Source of the DNA: Misgurnus anguillicaudatus
Lineage: Eukaryota; Chordata; Actinopteri; Cypriniformes; Cobitidae
Direction: 5' to 3'
Length of the DNA stretch: 64,000 bases
Assembly (NCBI RefSeq): GCF_027580225.2
Contig: NC_073354.2
Span: forward strand, 11,074,001 to 11,138,000
Position 1 is the first letter of the stretch. Each line of letters begins with the position of its first letter. A model generated the notes under the pieces. That model was not told where the DNA came from. It saw only the letters and a list, made by a program, of their open reading frames with translations, and did no database searches. Shown in pieces: positions 1 to 11,358 of the stretch. The position numbers and the translations under genes are program-made.

Positions 1-165
1 TGTAACCATTTTTGGTTCCTCAAAGAACCGTTCAGTTAAAGGCTACCTTTTATCACCACAAAAAAACTTTGTTCTTCAAGTTAAGGGTTCTTCATAGAAC
101 CTTTCAGTAAAAATTCTGGTTCTTCTATGGCATCGTAAAGCCTTTATTTTTAAGAGTGTATGTAA
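1..165. repeat. Truncated foldback MITE (GGTTCTT type), cut by window edge
   Basis: The stretch carries alternating GGTTCTT / AAGAACC blocks and ends in a TTTTTAAGAGTGTA terminus, typical of small palindromic DNA transposons in cyprinids. Only one arm is inside the window, so no target duplication can be seen. Confidence 0.5.
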
Positions 166-475
166 CAAATTATCATCCTACTTACAGTATCACTCCCTCT
201 GTAGTGACCGAAGATTTAGTGCTATGCTTATTCACTGGTTCATTAGTGATCATTTCTGAAATCACGTAGCTGGCTGTTGGATCCTTTCAGGTGTCAATCC
301 AAAACTTTGGTAAGAAACATCTGCCTACAGAGTTTAGGTACAACACCTAAAACATTAAATAAATAAATCATTTTGTGTTTCGTCTCAGTTTCTCTTTCAA
401 TTTTACTTCTATTTAGTTTACATAAGACTTAGAAGGTAAGCTTTGATGCCGCTTTTCCAAAAATAAAAACATACT

Positions 476-787
476 GTACACTCTAAAAAAACAAACGGTG
501 CTATATAGAACCAAAACTGTTGCTTTGGATCGTAATCATAGAAGAACCGTTTTTAGTGCCATATAGAACCGGTGAAGCACCAGTGAAGCACCTGTGTAGA
601 ACCATATAGGGGCCATATAGAACCACTATAGCACCAAATATGGTTCTACATAGCACTATATGGTTCTACACAGGTGCTTCACTGGTGCTTCACCGGTTCT
701 ATATGGCACTAAAAACGGTTCTTCTATGATTACGAGTAAAGAACCACTTTTGATGCTATATAGCACCGTTTGTTTTTAGAGTGTACA
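476..787. mobile_element. Palindromic MITE, GTACACTCTAAAAA termini
   Basis: Nearly the whole element is an inverted repeat. The left arm begins GTACACTCTAAAAAAACAAA and the right arm ends with the complement. Inner blocks (GGTGCTATATAGAACC, GAAGCACCAGTGAAGCACC) pair across a centre near position 625. No coding capacity. A second copy of the family lies at 22085-23157. Confidence 0.8.
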
Positions 788-963
788 GTGTTGTGAAAAA
801 GTGTTGGCTACTTTCCTGATTTTTTATGTTTTTGCATGTTTGTCACACTTTAATGTTTCAGATCATGAAACAAATATTTTATAAGACAATACGAGTAAAC
901 ACAACATGTGTTTTTTAATGAAGGTTTTTATTATGAATTGAAAACCAAATCCAAACCCACATG

Positions 964-1178
964 TCAAAAAGTAAACCTAATACTGGTTGGGCCACCCTTA
1001 GCAGCAACTGCAATTAAGCGTTTGCGATAACTTCCAATGAGTCTCTTACAATGCTGTGGAGTAATTTTGGTCAACTCATTTATGCAGAATTGTTGTAATT
1101 CAGCCACATTGGAGGGTTTTTGAGCATGAAACGTCTTTTTAAGGTCACGCCACAGCATCTCAATAAGAATGAGAACAG
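964..1178 (-). pseudogene. Tc1 transposase C-terminal fragment
   Basis: Minus-strand reading gives LIEMLWRDLKKTFHAQKPSN followed by VAELQQF and a CKRLIGSYRKRLIAVAAKGG tail, the conserved C-terminal end of Tc1 transposases. The fragment stops at the insertion edge at 1178, and matching upstream transposase sequence (a KTLEWPS motif and further) resumes beyond 2963. The DDE catalytic core is not intact. Non-functional. Confidence 0.85.
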
Positions 1179-2960
1179 GGGCCTCATTTATAAAAGTGCG
1201 ACGTAGAAACGTAGAACGTATCCTACATTTCATCTAAGACCATTTCTGAAATGACCGTACGTGTGATTCAGAGAAAAGGAGCGTACGCACAAAAAACGTG
1301 CGTACACCTCTTTTCCAGATGTGCAGTTTATAAATCACAAATGATCCCAAAATTGTGCGCAGCTGAATGCTCTTAGAACTCCGCCTTGTAAACGCTCCTA
1401 ATTTAATTCATTAGCATATAAATATTTAATTATCAAAGGCCAAATTCTCTGACTGCTACAATGGCAGTGGTCAAAAAAACATATTTGTTGTCATTTTTAA
1501 TATCTCTAAATTCTAACATGGAAACTTTATTGACATCACTTGAGTTACGCGATTATTAGTGGACCTTTCACGTTTTACTTTACAATAAGGTTCATTAGTT
1601 AACATAAGTTAATGTATTAACTAACATGAACAAACCATGATCAATACATTTGTTGCAGCATTAATTCATCTTTGTTAATGTTAGTTAATAGAAATAAAGG
1701 TTTAATTGTTTGTCCATGTAAAAACGATTGAATTCGCATTCACAGTGCATTAACTACACAAGTGCTATTAGTAATTGTTAACATTAACAAAGATTAATAA
1801 ATGCTGTATAACTGCAGTTTATTATTAATTAATGTTAATTAATGTAGTTAACTTATGAACCTTATTGTAAAGTGTTACCCATTTAAATATATTTTTTACA
1901 CGTAAACGTAATATTTGTGTCTTAAAAGTTTTGTTTCATTTGCCATGCCTCCTGCCTGGCGGTGTAAAAGTAAGAGATTTTTCGACTTTAAAATTTAAAG
2001 ATCGTATTATAAACTGTCTGAATATATTCCATATGGATTCATTTGGATTTACAGATGTTTAACATTAAAATCGATGCATGGGAATAATTTATATTATTTT
2101 TTTTTAATTCCCATCACTCTTAAATGTCACATGTCCCTTGTTGTAGGCTACATCGAGGCTTTAAAATGTAGTTCCTTTCACGTCCTTTTAATCATTGAAT
2201 TCGTTTTTACTTTCATTTAATAAGCACGTTTTGTAACATTTACATGCGTTAAACACCGCAAAACAATTTTGCTATATTTGTTTTATATTTTTTTTAAAGA
2301 TGACGAAATAGAAAATCGTTTCCTGAACCTATGGACAAATCTTTGCTTCGGAATTGCCATACATTTTAAAATATCAAAATAGGCCAACATATTTTGCTTA
2401 AAATATATTCTAAAACCTTGTTAAATTATTTTGGAGTAGTATGCATTTCCTTCTTGTTCATTTTCTGTGTGTATCATTGTTGCATGTTTTTTATTATGTT
2501 CCTAAACCAACAGCGCCGTTTACATGCTTCGTCCTTGTTGCATTAGTTCATTAAGACAATTCTGAACAGATTTCTGATGTTCAAATAACTCTGAATTGTA
2601 GTTGAGAACGTCATGGCGCACTATTAAAACATTGTCGGGTTTAAATTGGGCTCGGGCTTATAATTACAGTTATTTTGTCGGTCGGGCCGAGCTCGGACGT
2701 GCAGGGGGCTTCGGTTATGTTTTTTTGGGCCCAATAAGCTCGAATACAGATGATGCTGACGCTGTATAAGTTTCGAATATGCCTACTGCAATATTGCCAC
2801 AAGGAAACGTGCGTACGTCAAGTCGGAACCTGACGGAGAATTAAGGACTTTTCCACGTTAAAAAAGGCGAGTTTTATAAATCTGAGCTTTGGAGTGGATT
2901 TGAGTGTACGCATGGTCTAAGATCAAATCTGTGCGTGAAAACGCTTTATAAATGAGGCCC
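1179..2960. mobile_element. 1.78 kb DNA transposon, GGGCCTCATTTATAAA termini, CAG target duplication
   Basis: Inserted inside the Tc1 relic. The ends are inverted repeats GGGCCTCATTTATAAA / TTTATAAATGAGGCCC, flanked by the 3-bp duplication CAG (1176-1178 and 2961-2963). The 3-bp duplication suggests a PIF/Harbinger-like or related transposase. Subterminal regions share ACGTGCGTACG-like motifs. I see no transposase, so it is non-autonomous. It hosts a further MITE at 1572-1879. Confidence 0.75.
1572..1879. mobile_element. Palindromic MITE, GGTAACACTTTA family (copy 1)
   Basis: Arms rich in GTTAACATTAGTTAA-type motifs, ending in AAAGTGTTACC. The left end is degenerate (TTTTACTTTACAATAAGG). Two cleaner copies lie at 28001-28307 and 47989-48312. 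Confidence 0.7.
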
Positions 2961-3585
2961 CAGGACTTGGACTAGGCCACTCCAAAGTCTTCATCTTGTT
3001 TTGCTTCAGCCATTCAGAGGTGGACTTGCTGGTGTGTTTTGTATCATTGTCCTGCAGCAGAATCCAAGTTTGCTTCAGCTTGAGGTCACGAACAGATGGC
3101 CGGACATTGTCCTTTAGGATTTTTTGGTAGAATGCAGAATAAACAGTGGATAATAGTACACAGGAGTATTTGTTTTCCCTTTATAATAAAAACCTTCATT
3201 TGAAATTTATTTTTGATGATCTGAAACATTAATATGTGACAAACATGCAAAAAAAAAATAGTAATATCACACCACTGTATGCTTGACACTTTAAATAAAT
3301 TGCAGTGAACTGGCATATAGTTTATTTAAATTTATAATAATAAATATAATAAACATTAAGACAAATATAAAATAATTTCAGTTTTTCTGTGCTTTTTTTG
3401 TTGTCTGGAAAGAAACTAATCTTGCATACTTAAGATCGCATAGAAGGTTGTTTACGATATTTGCCAATTTTACTGTTTAATTTTACCCCAGCTGAATGGG
3501 ACTCAAATAAGATTTTTGGCTCAAATCAGATTTTTTGCCAGATTGTTAACATAACATTTAATGTAATCCATTATACATCCTGCTC

Positions 3586-4843
3586 TATAGACCGTTTCTT
3601 TAGGCACACGTTCGGTGACGCGATAAGCGTCTGGTCCGAACTTTACTTCCGGTTTCTGTTTGTTTAATGGTCTCAGAGGCGTCATGCCCATTCAAACTGA
3701 GGGGGCACCTGCCCCCTTGGTTTTTTTGAGCCAATGGATTTTGCATCCAACCTCAAAATCAAATAAGCGTCCATTAATCTGTTATTTGACTTTTAATCTG
3801 TTTAATATGCACAATATTATACATTCTGTGCTGCATCCTTGTCACTTTTCGGAGATTTTCGCTGCAGTCAGAGCACAGTCGCAGACGTCATCAGCGTCTG
3901 GGCGCGCTCACGAGCTCTCTGCTGTTGCTGGCTTGCTGCTGCATTTGGCTATCTGAGGAATTAAAACGTGTTAGAAACGCTCACAACATTTCCAAACCCC
4001 AGTACGGTAATGTGTCCTCTGTGTAGAAAATGTATGGTTTTAAATGTGACCGTCTCAACGTTATATTAGTAGAGATTCATATTCTTGGCACAACGCCAAA
4101 GTTCGCCAGAGTTCACGCGAGCGCGGAATCTCACATGCTCACATGAGGTAAAATTTAATGCAAAAATCCGTTCCTCTAATAATTTTATCTAAACATATTT
4201 TTTAAAATCATTATTGAACATTAAAATCAATCACGTGGCTATAGCTTATGTCATTTTCGTTGTTTATATTTTATGGATTTAAAATTACATTAATTTTATA
4301 TGATAATGTAGTTGTTGTGCAAAATGCATTAATGACACAATTAAACAAGCCATTAAGACTTAAATAAAACATGCCGTTTCAGATGTAAATATGATGCAAA
4401 TGTGTCATTATTCCGATTGAATAGTATTTTATATTAAAGTTATAGTCATCACTCTTATTTTGGAGTTTTTTGCATGAAAGCAGGGGTTTTCAGATTGTTA
4501 GAAATGTGCCATGGAAAAGACTGAAAGCTCTATAATATTTAGTTTGATGTCTGTGTATGCACAAATTTCTGTGAGCTGTTGACACTGTGCCCCCTTAAAA
4601 AAAATTGGTGCATGACGCCCCTGAATGGTCTGACTAATTGCTGAAACTGAACTCTTAAACAAATACCTTGTTGAAAATAACTAATGTTTCCTATCTAATC
4701 TATGTGTTGTTTATTTTGCTTGTTATATAAATAAACTACTTTAAAAGGACTTTGTTGTTATTTATTCTTCGCAGAGTTTACCGGAAGTTACGTGATGACC
4801 ACGAAAGCCGCGTGTTTATGTTGTTACTGCTAAAACGTCTATA
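3586..4843. mobile_element. Short element with TATAGAC(C/G)GTTTC termini, split by a hAT insertion
   Basis: Starts TATAGACCGTTTC and ends with a degenerate complement (AAAACGTCTATA). Shares ACTTCCGGTTT, TTGCTTGTTATATAAATAAA and GTTTACCGGAAG blocks with an uninterrupted 285-bp copy at 38372-38656. Without the 3674-4623 insertion this copy is about 300 bp. Confidence 0.7.
3674..4623. mobile_element. Non-autonomous hAT element (950 bp), TSD AATGGTCT
   Basis: Terminal repeats CAGAGGCGTCATGC and GCATGACGCCCCTG, with a perfect 8-bp target duplication AATGGTCT at 3666-3673 and 4624-4631, the hAT hallmark. The ends carry GGGGGCACCTGCCCCC-like sequence. Short ORFs inside show no transposase similarity. 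Confidence 0.85.
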
Positions 4844-5099
4844 CAGTCAACACTGCTAAACTAGTGCTTGCATTTAACAACAAAGCCACAACTAAAAACC
4901 TCCCATTGCTTCATGCCACCTCTATCTTTATCAGACCACAAAATAACTGTACAAATAATAAACATTACATTCACCAGAACAATTTCATATGTAATGACTG
5001 GACATCACTCGACAACAAGCATCCACCAATAAACTAGATCACCAAAGTGTTGTACATACTGTTTATACTGTCAAAGAAAAAGTCAAAAAAGGATCCATC

Positions 5100-5280
5100 C
5101 CTTTCAAACATTACACCATTCTACCCAAAGAGTTCATATTAGTACCTTAAAGGTACGTATTGGAAAACAAATGTTTACATATATGTAACTAAATGGTACC
5201 ATGGTAAGACCTTTTTAAAGGTAATGCTCCAATGACAGTTTGGGGACGTTTTTTGACCATTTCATTCTGACAGTGTCCCT
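5100..5280. mobile_element. GGTACC-type palindromic MITE (degenerate)
   Basis: Repeated GTACC/GGTAC motifs (AGTACCTTAAAGGTACGTATTGG, AAATGGTACCATGG) and an end resembling TTTCATTCTGACAGTGT. The same family recurs at 17719-17853, 21060-21190 and 43470-43660. Confidence 0.5.
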
Positions 5281-5604
5281 GGTGTAGGAGGGCAGAAAGG
5301 TCATAAAGATAAAGGAAACAAAAGCAGATATTTTTCAGTCAAAAAAGCTGGGTTTTTAACCTAGTGTTGGGTAGAAACCGTACAAATCAAGCCGCATGGT
5401 TAAAGTGATACTCCAGCCAATATCAAAATTACAACCATGATGTACTCACCTTCTAAACTATTTATTAGGCCTTTACTAAACTTGGATCACATGATCTTCA
5501 GACCATGCCCACACAAAATGATAGGGAGAGAAAATTGTGTAGAAAGGAAAGGCTATACTGTGCCATTGTTATGTAACCCTTGACATACATTGGTTGACGA
5601 GGTG

Positions 5605-6003
5605 TCAAAGTGTAACTAAGAATGCAACTTGAAAAAAAAAGTGTTTGTGGCTGTGCAAACTGTTATACAGATCTGCCTCACTCACGTGAGTGAAAATAAA
5701 CGGTCTTACGCCACAATAAACCAAGATGGACTTAATTTTGAATCTGAAAAAAATTGGCTGGATAATAAACAAGATTGTGGTTTTCTTTTTAATGAAGGAT
5801 TTTATTATGAAGAGAAAACAAAATCCAAACCCACATGTCAAAAAGTGTTTGCCCCGTGAACATCATAACTGGGTGGGCCACCCTTAGCAGCAACAACTGC
5901 AACAACTGAAAATAAACTGCCTTACGCCACAATAAATCAAGATGGACTTCATTTTGAATCTGAAAAAATTTGGCTGGATAATAAACAAGATTGTGGTTTT
6001 CTG
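5605..6003. repeat. Tc1 terminal fragment with a ~93-bp direct duplication
   Basis: A ~93-bp segment (AAATAAACGG... to ...GATTGTGGTTTTCT) occurs at about 5692-5785 and again at 5909-6003, about 90% alike by eye. Between the copies lies Tc1 3' sequence, with a poly-A-signal-like AATGAAGGATTTTATTATGA block and a GGGTGGGCCACCCTTAGCAG block like that at 985-1005. Confidence 0.6.
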
Positions 6004-6732
6004 GAAATTAGCTTTCTGTTTTCTGTTTATAGGATTCAGAAACCACAGGTTATGTGTAACATTCAGTGACGAATAAGGTGAGAAAAGTCCCAAGTATGAT
6101 GGGTGCTACCCCTTTATTTTTTATAACTCTCATTATTATCTTTGAAAATCACACCTTTATAAACTTTCTAAAGGTTTTTCTGTAATTTTCACACATAAAA
6201 CAACACTTTTGTCCTGTTTTCAACCCACTTTCCTCTATGACTTTACCTCTGACCACTACTACATTCCTGAGCGATGCTTAGGGCGCACTCATATCATACC
6301 TGACCCAACCAAACTGTGCCCGAGCGTGATTGTTTCCCCCTCCCTACTGCTTCAGATACACACACTCATACTGTACTTTGACCGATTCGCGCCCATGCAT
6401 GCTTTCGTCATTAGGCTGCAATTGTTTTTAAGAAAAAAGTAAAGCGCTCCCTTAACATTGGAACACCATTATGGTGTTAAATGTGTGTTTTATTCTAAGT
6501 CGTTTGGGGTGTGATGACACACAGCCCTTACACATGCCATCAAATCAATTAGTTGATCTGTCATGAAAAGCTCATCAAAAGGTTTTACGAAGGCAGATGA
6601 AGGTGAGTGGTCGTGAAATTGGCATCTCTTCTTTTTGATCCACTCATGAGCTCAAGTAAACTGTGCCCGAGCCCACCTCTGCAAGCCGTCTATTGTGCGA
6701 TTAACCAAACCACGCCCGGACACGGTAAAGAG

Positions 6733-7969
6733 TAGTGGTGTAACGGATCACAGTTGTTCACGACCCACGGTTCGGCTCGCATGTGATTCGCGGATTAATA
6801 CGCAAATTTAAATAGGGAAAGTTTATTATTTGTAAGTGTTTCAAAGGTTTGCAAATGTTAACACTTGAAGTGTTTCAAGTTTTGCAGTTTAACTGCAAAA
6901 AGAAGCTAAAGTGAGCAGTTTACTTCACCCACGTGCGGTTGAATGCGTCCAGTCCAGCTCGAGTCAGACGTAGGGCTGGGTATTGTTAGGAATTTCACAA
7001 TTCGATTCAATTTCGATTCTTGAGGCTTTGATTCAATTCGATTTGATTCAATTCAATATTGATTTTCTTGCTTCGATATCGATTCAATAATAAGTTAATA
7101 CACAAGCAATTAAGTACCTGAGTATATTTTTAAATAATGTGTGTAGTATTACTAATGTTTGATCACGTTGATGGTGAAGGCTTGAAAGAAGTGCTGCTGT
7201 TTGCCATCTTTGATCTTTCTGTTTTGATAAAGCGTGTCTTGTACAACGCTGAACGCTCTCACTAGAGTGTTACTCACAGCGGCGCCACTTGCCGGGGGAG
7301 CTGAATCGATTCATAGGATTTGATGAATCGATATTGAATTGAGAAACAAATAATTGCAATGCATTGATGAATCGATATTTTTACCCAGCAGACGTAATCA
7401 TCCTTCAAAGATCAGAACTCTTGATTTGTAAACTTCAGAGAATTGAGCTACTCTCTCTCATACTGTAGTGTATTAAAATACATTTGGCTAATAGAGCAAT
7501 GAAAAACAATAATGTTTTTATGTGGGACGACTGTGATGCTGCACTGTTTGTAATTCGCCCTCTGTCTGTGTGTGTGCGCTCGTTTAAGGGGACTCAGTAG
7601 TGCACACATGGAGAGATATGCAGTCTGTGCATATTTCTTAAAGAGACAGTAAGCTCAATTGACCTACTTAAGTCTGTGTCATTAATGTTAATCAAACAAC
7701 CAAAGCCAAAGAGAAAATCACTTCTGAAGCTTTTAAAAAATAACAATTACATTTATTAATACAATAAATGCAGTGTTATTATTCATTTGATTTCTGCACC
7801 TAACTTAATGTGCAACTTTGTTATTTTTTATAAATGTTTGTAATTTCTTCTTGTTTGTTATTAGAATTTTACCATCCTTTTTTTTGCCGATCCGAAAAAT
7901 TATCCGATCCGTGCCTCAAAAACCGTAATGTGATCCGAACCGTTAGTTTTGCGATCCGTTGCACCCGTA
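6733..7969. mobile_element. hAT-type element, TSD GTAAAGAG
   Basis: Inverted ends TAGTGGTGTAACGGATC / GATCCGTTGCACCCGTA, with perfect 8-bp duplications GTAAAGAG at 6725-6732 and 7970-7977. Subterminal ATCCGAACCGT-like motifs. No transposase reading frame. Confidence 0.85.
6973..7388. mobile_element. hAT-type MITE inside the preceding element, TSD CAGACGTA
   Basis: Inverted ends GGGCTGGGTATTG / TTTTTACCCAG, with AATCGAT-rich arms and perfect 8-bp duplications CAGACGTA at 6965-6972 and 7389-7396. Confidence 0.85.
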
Positions 7970-8119
7970 GTAAAGAGTGATCACACATTAGTCAAATTGA
8001 TCAGGCTTTCAGGGTCAAACTCGCTCGGGTGCAATTTAGTTGGGTTAATGTAAGTGCGCACTAAATTACTGCAGATGTTACGTAAAACCATCATAAATAA
8101 AATCCACATCTGTTTATTG

Positions 8120-8298
8120 CACTGTAAAAAGTGAAAAGTTGGATTAACATAAAAATAACTTTAATTGGTAACACCTAAAATTGTAACTTATGTAACAAAT
8201 AATTTCAACTTTAAATTTCAGTTTAGTAGAAATTTTTAAGTTGACAAAACTTAAAAAAAAATATTTTTTAAAGATCCAACTTTTCACTTTTAACAGTG
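8120..8298. mobile_element. MITE with CACTGTAAAAAGTG termini
   Basis: Inverted termini CACTGTAAAAAGTGAAAAGT and CTTTTCACTTTTAACAGTG around a T-rich centre. Related copies at 49986-50833 (interrupted) and 52590-52695 (one end). Confidence 0.7.
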
Positions 8299-8479
8299 TG
8301 GCTGTACTTGTCTGATTTGTTATAAATGAGCAGTTTTATACTCATTTCTTAAACTCCTTTTTTAACCCTTTAAATTTGGGTAAATGTTGATGTATGTGCA
8401 AGTGATGTATTGTTTACACATAATTATGTACAGTACAGTAATATTTATGATTTTTTATAACTCAGACTTACTGTTAAAG

Positions 8480-8640
8480 TTAAACGTTTTGTCAAAAAGG
8501 GACAAAACCAACCCATTGGGTTAAATTAAGAGAAGAAATGCTTATATTTGGGTTAGAACAACAGCATAAGTTTTATTACAACCCAACAGTCTGGGTTCGT
8601 CTCTACCCAATTAAAATAACCCAGCATTTCTTCAAATCAC
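8480..8640. mobile_element. AACCCAGC-type MITE copy
   Basis: Repeated AACCCA / TGGGTT blocks ending AAAATAACCCAGCATTTCTT, typical of an abundant cyprinid palindromic MITE. Other copies: 9200-9265 (fragment), 11160-11358, 15885-16112, 35340-35460, 37150-37280. Confidence 0.6.
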
Positions 8641-8729
8641 CTTATACCAATGCTAAATGACATCTAAGATTTCAAAACCTATGTTTTAAAAAACCTGAGG
8701 GGACGTCCCTCGATTTAAAGGGACATAAC

Positions 8730-9192
8730 TGTCAGAATCCTGCCAAGGAGTCTTGTTTTGTATTTGTATCTAGTTGTGATGGCAGGGTTCTGGCAGTCTA
8801 TGTGAAGGCTTATGGCCTTGCTTATCAGATCATGTGTCTCCGGTGTCTTGTCTCTTGTCCCCGCCCCCTCTTTCTCTTGCTTATTAGTAATCATTGGTTT
8901 TCTCCCATCACCTGTTCCCCCTCATTATCTTGTTTGATTTTTTCTATATAATGTCATTGTGTCCTTAGTTTTGTGCATGTTTATTTTGTATTGTTCATGT
9001 TTACAAGTTGTGTGTATTCTAGTCAGGTATCTAGTCAAGTTTTATTGTCAAGTCTTCAGTCTAGTCTAGTGGTTTATGTCTGTTTATACTGTTTGCCCCC
9101 ACGTGGGCTTTTGTTTTGTCTTGTTTCATAATTAAAGTCTTTTTTTAACCCCTGTATCGTTGCACTTGGGTTCTCATCTGTAATTCCTGACA
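8730..9192 (+). mobile_element. Solo LTR (463 bp), TSD ATAAC
   Basis: Begins TGTCAGAATCCTGCC and ends GTAATTCCTGACA (TG...CA), flanked by a perfect 5-bp duplication ATAAC at 8725-8729 and 9193-9197. It contains a TATATAA-like box and an AATTAAAG polyadenylation-like signal, and no coding sequence. The 5-bp duplication and ends fit a Ty3/Gypsy-type LTR left by recombination between the two LTRs. A sister LTR is at 59325-59795. Confidence 0.88.
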
Positions 9193-9289
9193 ATAACACC
9201 ACTGAGTATCAAGCACCAATTGAAAATAACCCAGCATTGGGTCAAAAAGTTACAACCTATGCTGGGTCTGAAGGGATCTGTTCGTTTCA

Positions 9290-9629
9290 TTTAGTTTTGT
9301 CGTTGCCATGGCATTAACTTGTGGGATCTTGAAAATATGTAGTGGCCAGGAAATATGTATTCGTATGAACACCATATGTTAAGGGCGCGATATATGATAG
9401 CTCGTTGGAACCTGAAAATATGCCATGGCCACAAGATCATTTTGTCGATGTAACAACAAACTTAATGTTGTGGCTCGTGGCCACGCAATGTGATGCTGTA
9501 CCCTCGATATCCTATGTTGAGGGAACAACATCCTCTTTTCGTGGCCACAACATTTATGTTGAGGGAACGACATCCTCTTCTTGTGGCCACGACATCCGAC
9601 ACAAGACTGAAACGTCAGGTTTACAGTGT
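9290..9629. repeat. GTGGCCAC-punctuated repeat family (copy 1)
   Basis: Holds several ~45-bp imperfect units of the form ATGTTGAGGGAACGACATCC then TCTTTTCGTGGCCACGACA. From about 9427 (CCACAAGATCATTTTGT) to 9629 (AGGTTTACAGTG) it aligns with 12648-12830. There are no terminal inverted repeats, and open frames here are accidental. Confidence 0.7.
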
Positions 9630-9649
9630 TTCATTTCAGAGCTTTAAGT

Positions 9650-10330
9650 CAAAATTATTCTTTATCATTTAAATTCTAATTTTGGGCCAATTGGTTTCTT
9701 ATAATTCTGATAATTTACGTTTTTTAAGTAATTACTTTTGGAAATTTGTACAGTTGGCAAATGGTTGATTGGAATTTTAATAAAGACTTTGTTAGAAAAT
9801 ACATTATTACACATCACATAAAAATCTTTTAAACCAGATGGGCAGGTGATCCTACACCTAAATGAACACTGCTGGTGGGTATATGAGTACCACCAAACCT
9901 GGAAAGCTCCATGTGGTCAGATGGTGTAAGCACTGAGAAATGTAGGAATTTTTTGTGTAGAGTTTTGAAGTAAAAGTTCACCAACTCTGACTCATGTGTT
10001 AAAGCAGGGGAGTAATGTTTTTAGTTCAGCAAAATGATTGTGCTTCTTGAAAAATGTCATTATGGTTTTCAAATTTTAGTACAAAAGCCTGAGAAAAACT
10101 GTAACAGGCTATCCACGTGTGCAAGTGAAAGGTTGGGTGCATGACAGTGCAAAATACAAAACTGTACAAATCGCACTTTTACATAATATACATTGTACAC
10201 AGATGTACACAATATACACAGAAGATACACAAAATATACACATAATATATGAACTGTGATACACTACAAATTTACTCTGGTAATGTATGTAATTTTGAAA
10301 AGCATTATTTATAAATAAACACTACTGGCA
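9650..10330. other. Intergenic, no recognised gene
   Basis: AT-rich sequence. The only structure I see is a simple ATATACACA-like stretch at about 10180-10250. Confidence 0.5.
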
Positions 10331-10339
10331 TCATGAGAC

Positions 10340-10800
10340 ACAACACCCGCACTAATATATTTTAAGATATGTCAGAGCAAGTTGTTTTTGATCAAGACTT
10401 GTATAAGATTCTAGCGGTATGATACCCTTTAGCAAAAATACCACGGTTTCACGGTGTTGCGGTATTGCCATTGCTAAAATGTGTTATTTTCAAATGCCAT
10501 CGAAAGCCTTTAAATTATAATGTGCTTTAAAAAAATATATAATATTTTCATAATGTATATTAAATGTAAACATCAAATCAATCACATGACTTAATGATTT
10601 AATGAATTTTGTATAAACACAGCTCATACCTTGGAGACGGTATCACAGAACATTTTAGTGGTTTTGAAACCTTGACTGTTTAAAACCTCGGTATACCTTG
10701 AAACTGATAACCGGCCCATGCCAAAAAGACAACAGTCTGTGACTAGGTTTACGTCCTGTCTGGGAAACCACCCGGTAGAGTTCAACAAATGTGTTTCAAT
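10340..10800. mobile_element. GGTTTCCC-type MITE interrupted by a second element
   Basis: The left part (AAGATATGTCAGAGCAAGTTG) and the right part (CTGTCTGGGAAACCACCC) match a MITE seen complete at 17191-17391. Between them (about 10410-10745) lies a different element with GGTATGATACC and GGTATACC motifs. Confidence 0.45.
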
Positions 10801-11150
10801 CTAGAGAATTTAAAATAACAATGAAAAAAATGTGATTTTATTAAAACTGTTTAAAATGTGTTCAAAAGAATACAGTAGAAATAAAAATTGAATTAAATGT
10901 GCAGTCAGTGTAAAGCAGCACAGTGCTCCTTCAGTAAATGCAGAGTTAAACATGATGTGTTTTTCAATCTAGATTTCAAAGTGTACACAAAAGATCGGGG
11001 AAAGCCGACATGAAGCATTGTAAACTTCAGTGAAGTTTAGTCTGATGTTGTTCCCTCAACATAAAAGAGAAGACGATGGTGTTTTACATTCCCATGAATG
11101 AACATATTGTGCCCTTAGCATACTATAGTCTTCCCACAAACTAATATTTT
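10801..11150. other. Intergenic, nothing recognised
   Basis: AT-rich, with stops in all frames and no repeat family that I can name. Confidence 0.5.
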
Positions 11151-11159
11151 GTGGTCACT

Positions 11160-11358
11160 ACACATTTTCATGTTATCCCACTTGAACCAAACAGGTCCCT
11201 TTGCAGTCATCGTAGTTCAACCCAAAATGCAGGGTTGTTTTAAACCATTGTTGGGTCAAATAAAAACATTTTCTTTGTTAATTAAACCCAACAGATGGGT
11301 TTGTCCCTTTCTGACCCGATGCTGGCTTGAAAATAACCCAGTATTTTTTAAAGTGTGA
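11160..11358. mobile_element. AACCCAGC-type palindromic MITE
   Basis: Alternating CAACCCAAAATGCAGGG / TTGTTGGGTC / AAACCCAACAGATGGG blocks and a terminal AAAATAACCCAGTATTTTTT. Confidence 0.65.

Larger units (their letters stand above)
786..3277 (-). mobile_element. Tc1/mariner relic with internal deletion, split by a later insertion
   Basis: Both ends carry Tc1-type inverted termini (CAGTG-TTGTGAAAAAGTG at the left, complement of CAGTGGTGTGAT at the right), each next to a TA dinucleotide (784-785 and 3278-3279). The transposase reads on the minus strand. Removing the 1179-2960 insertion leaves only about 0.7 kb, about half a full Tc1 element, so it is deleted as well as interrupted. Confidence 0.75.
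6276..8056. mobile_element. Foldback element hosting two nested hAT elements
   Basis: Left block GGGCGCACTCATATCATACC followed by CCGAGCG pairs with a right block containing CGCTCGGGTGCAATTTAG, GGGTTAATGTAAGTGCGCAC. The outer limits are approximate because no clear target duplication is visible. Two further elements lie inside (6733-7969, 6973-7388). Confidence 0.6.

Noticed and set aside
9379..9672. Overlapping short frames with HPLFVATT-like repeats
   Set aside because: Translations of the ~45-bp DNA repeat; the same DNA elsewhere (12648-12830) is inserted in Tc1 and has frame-breaking changes.
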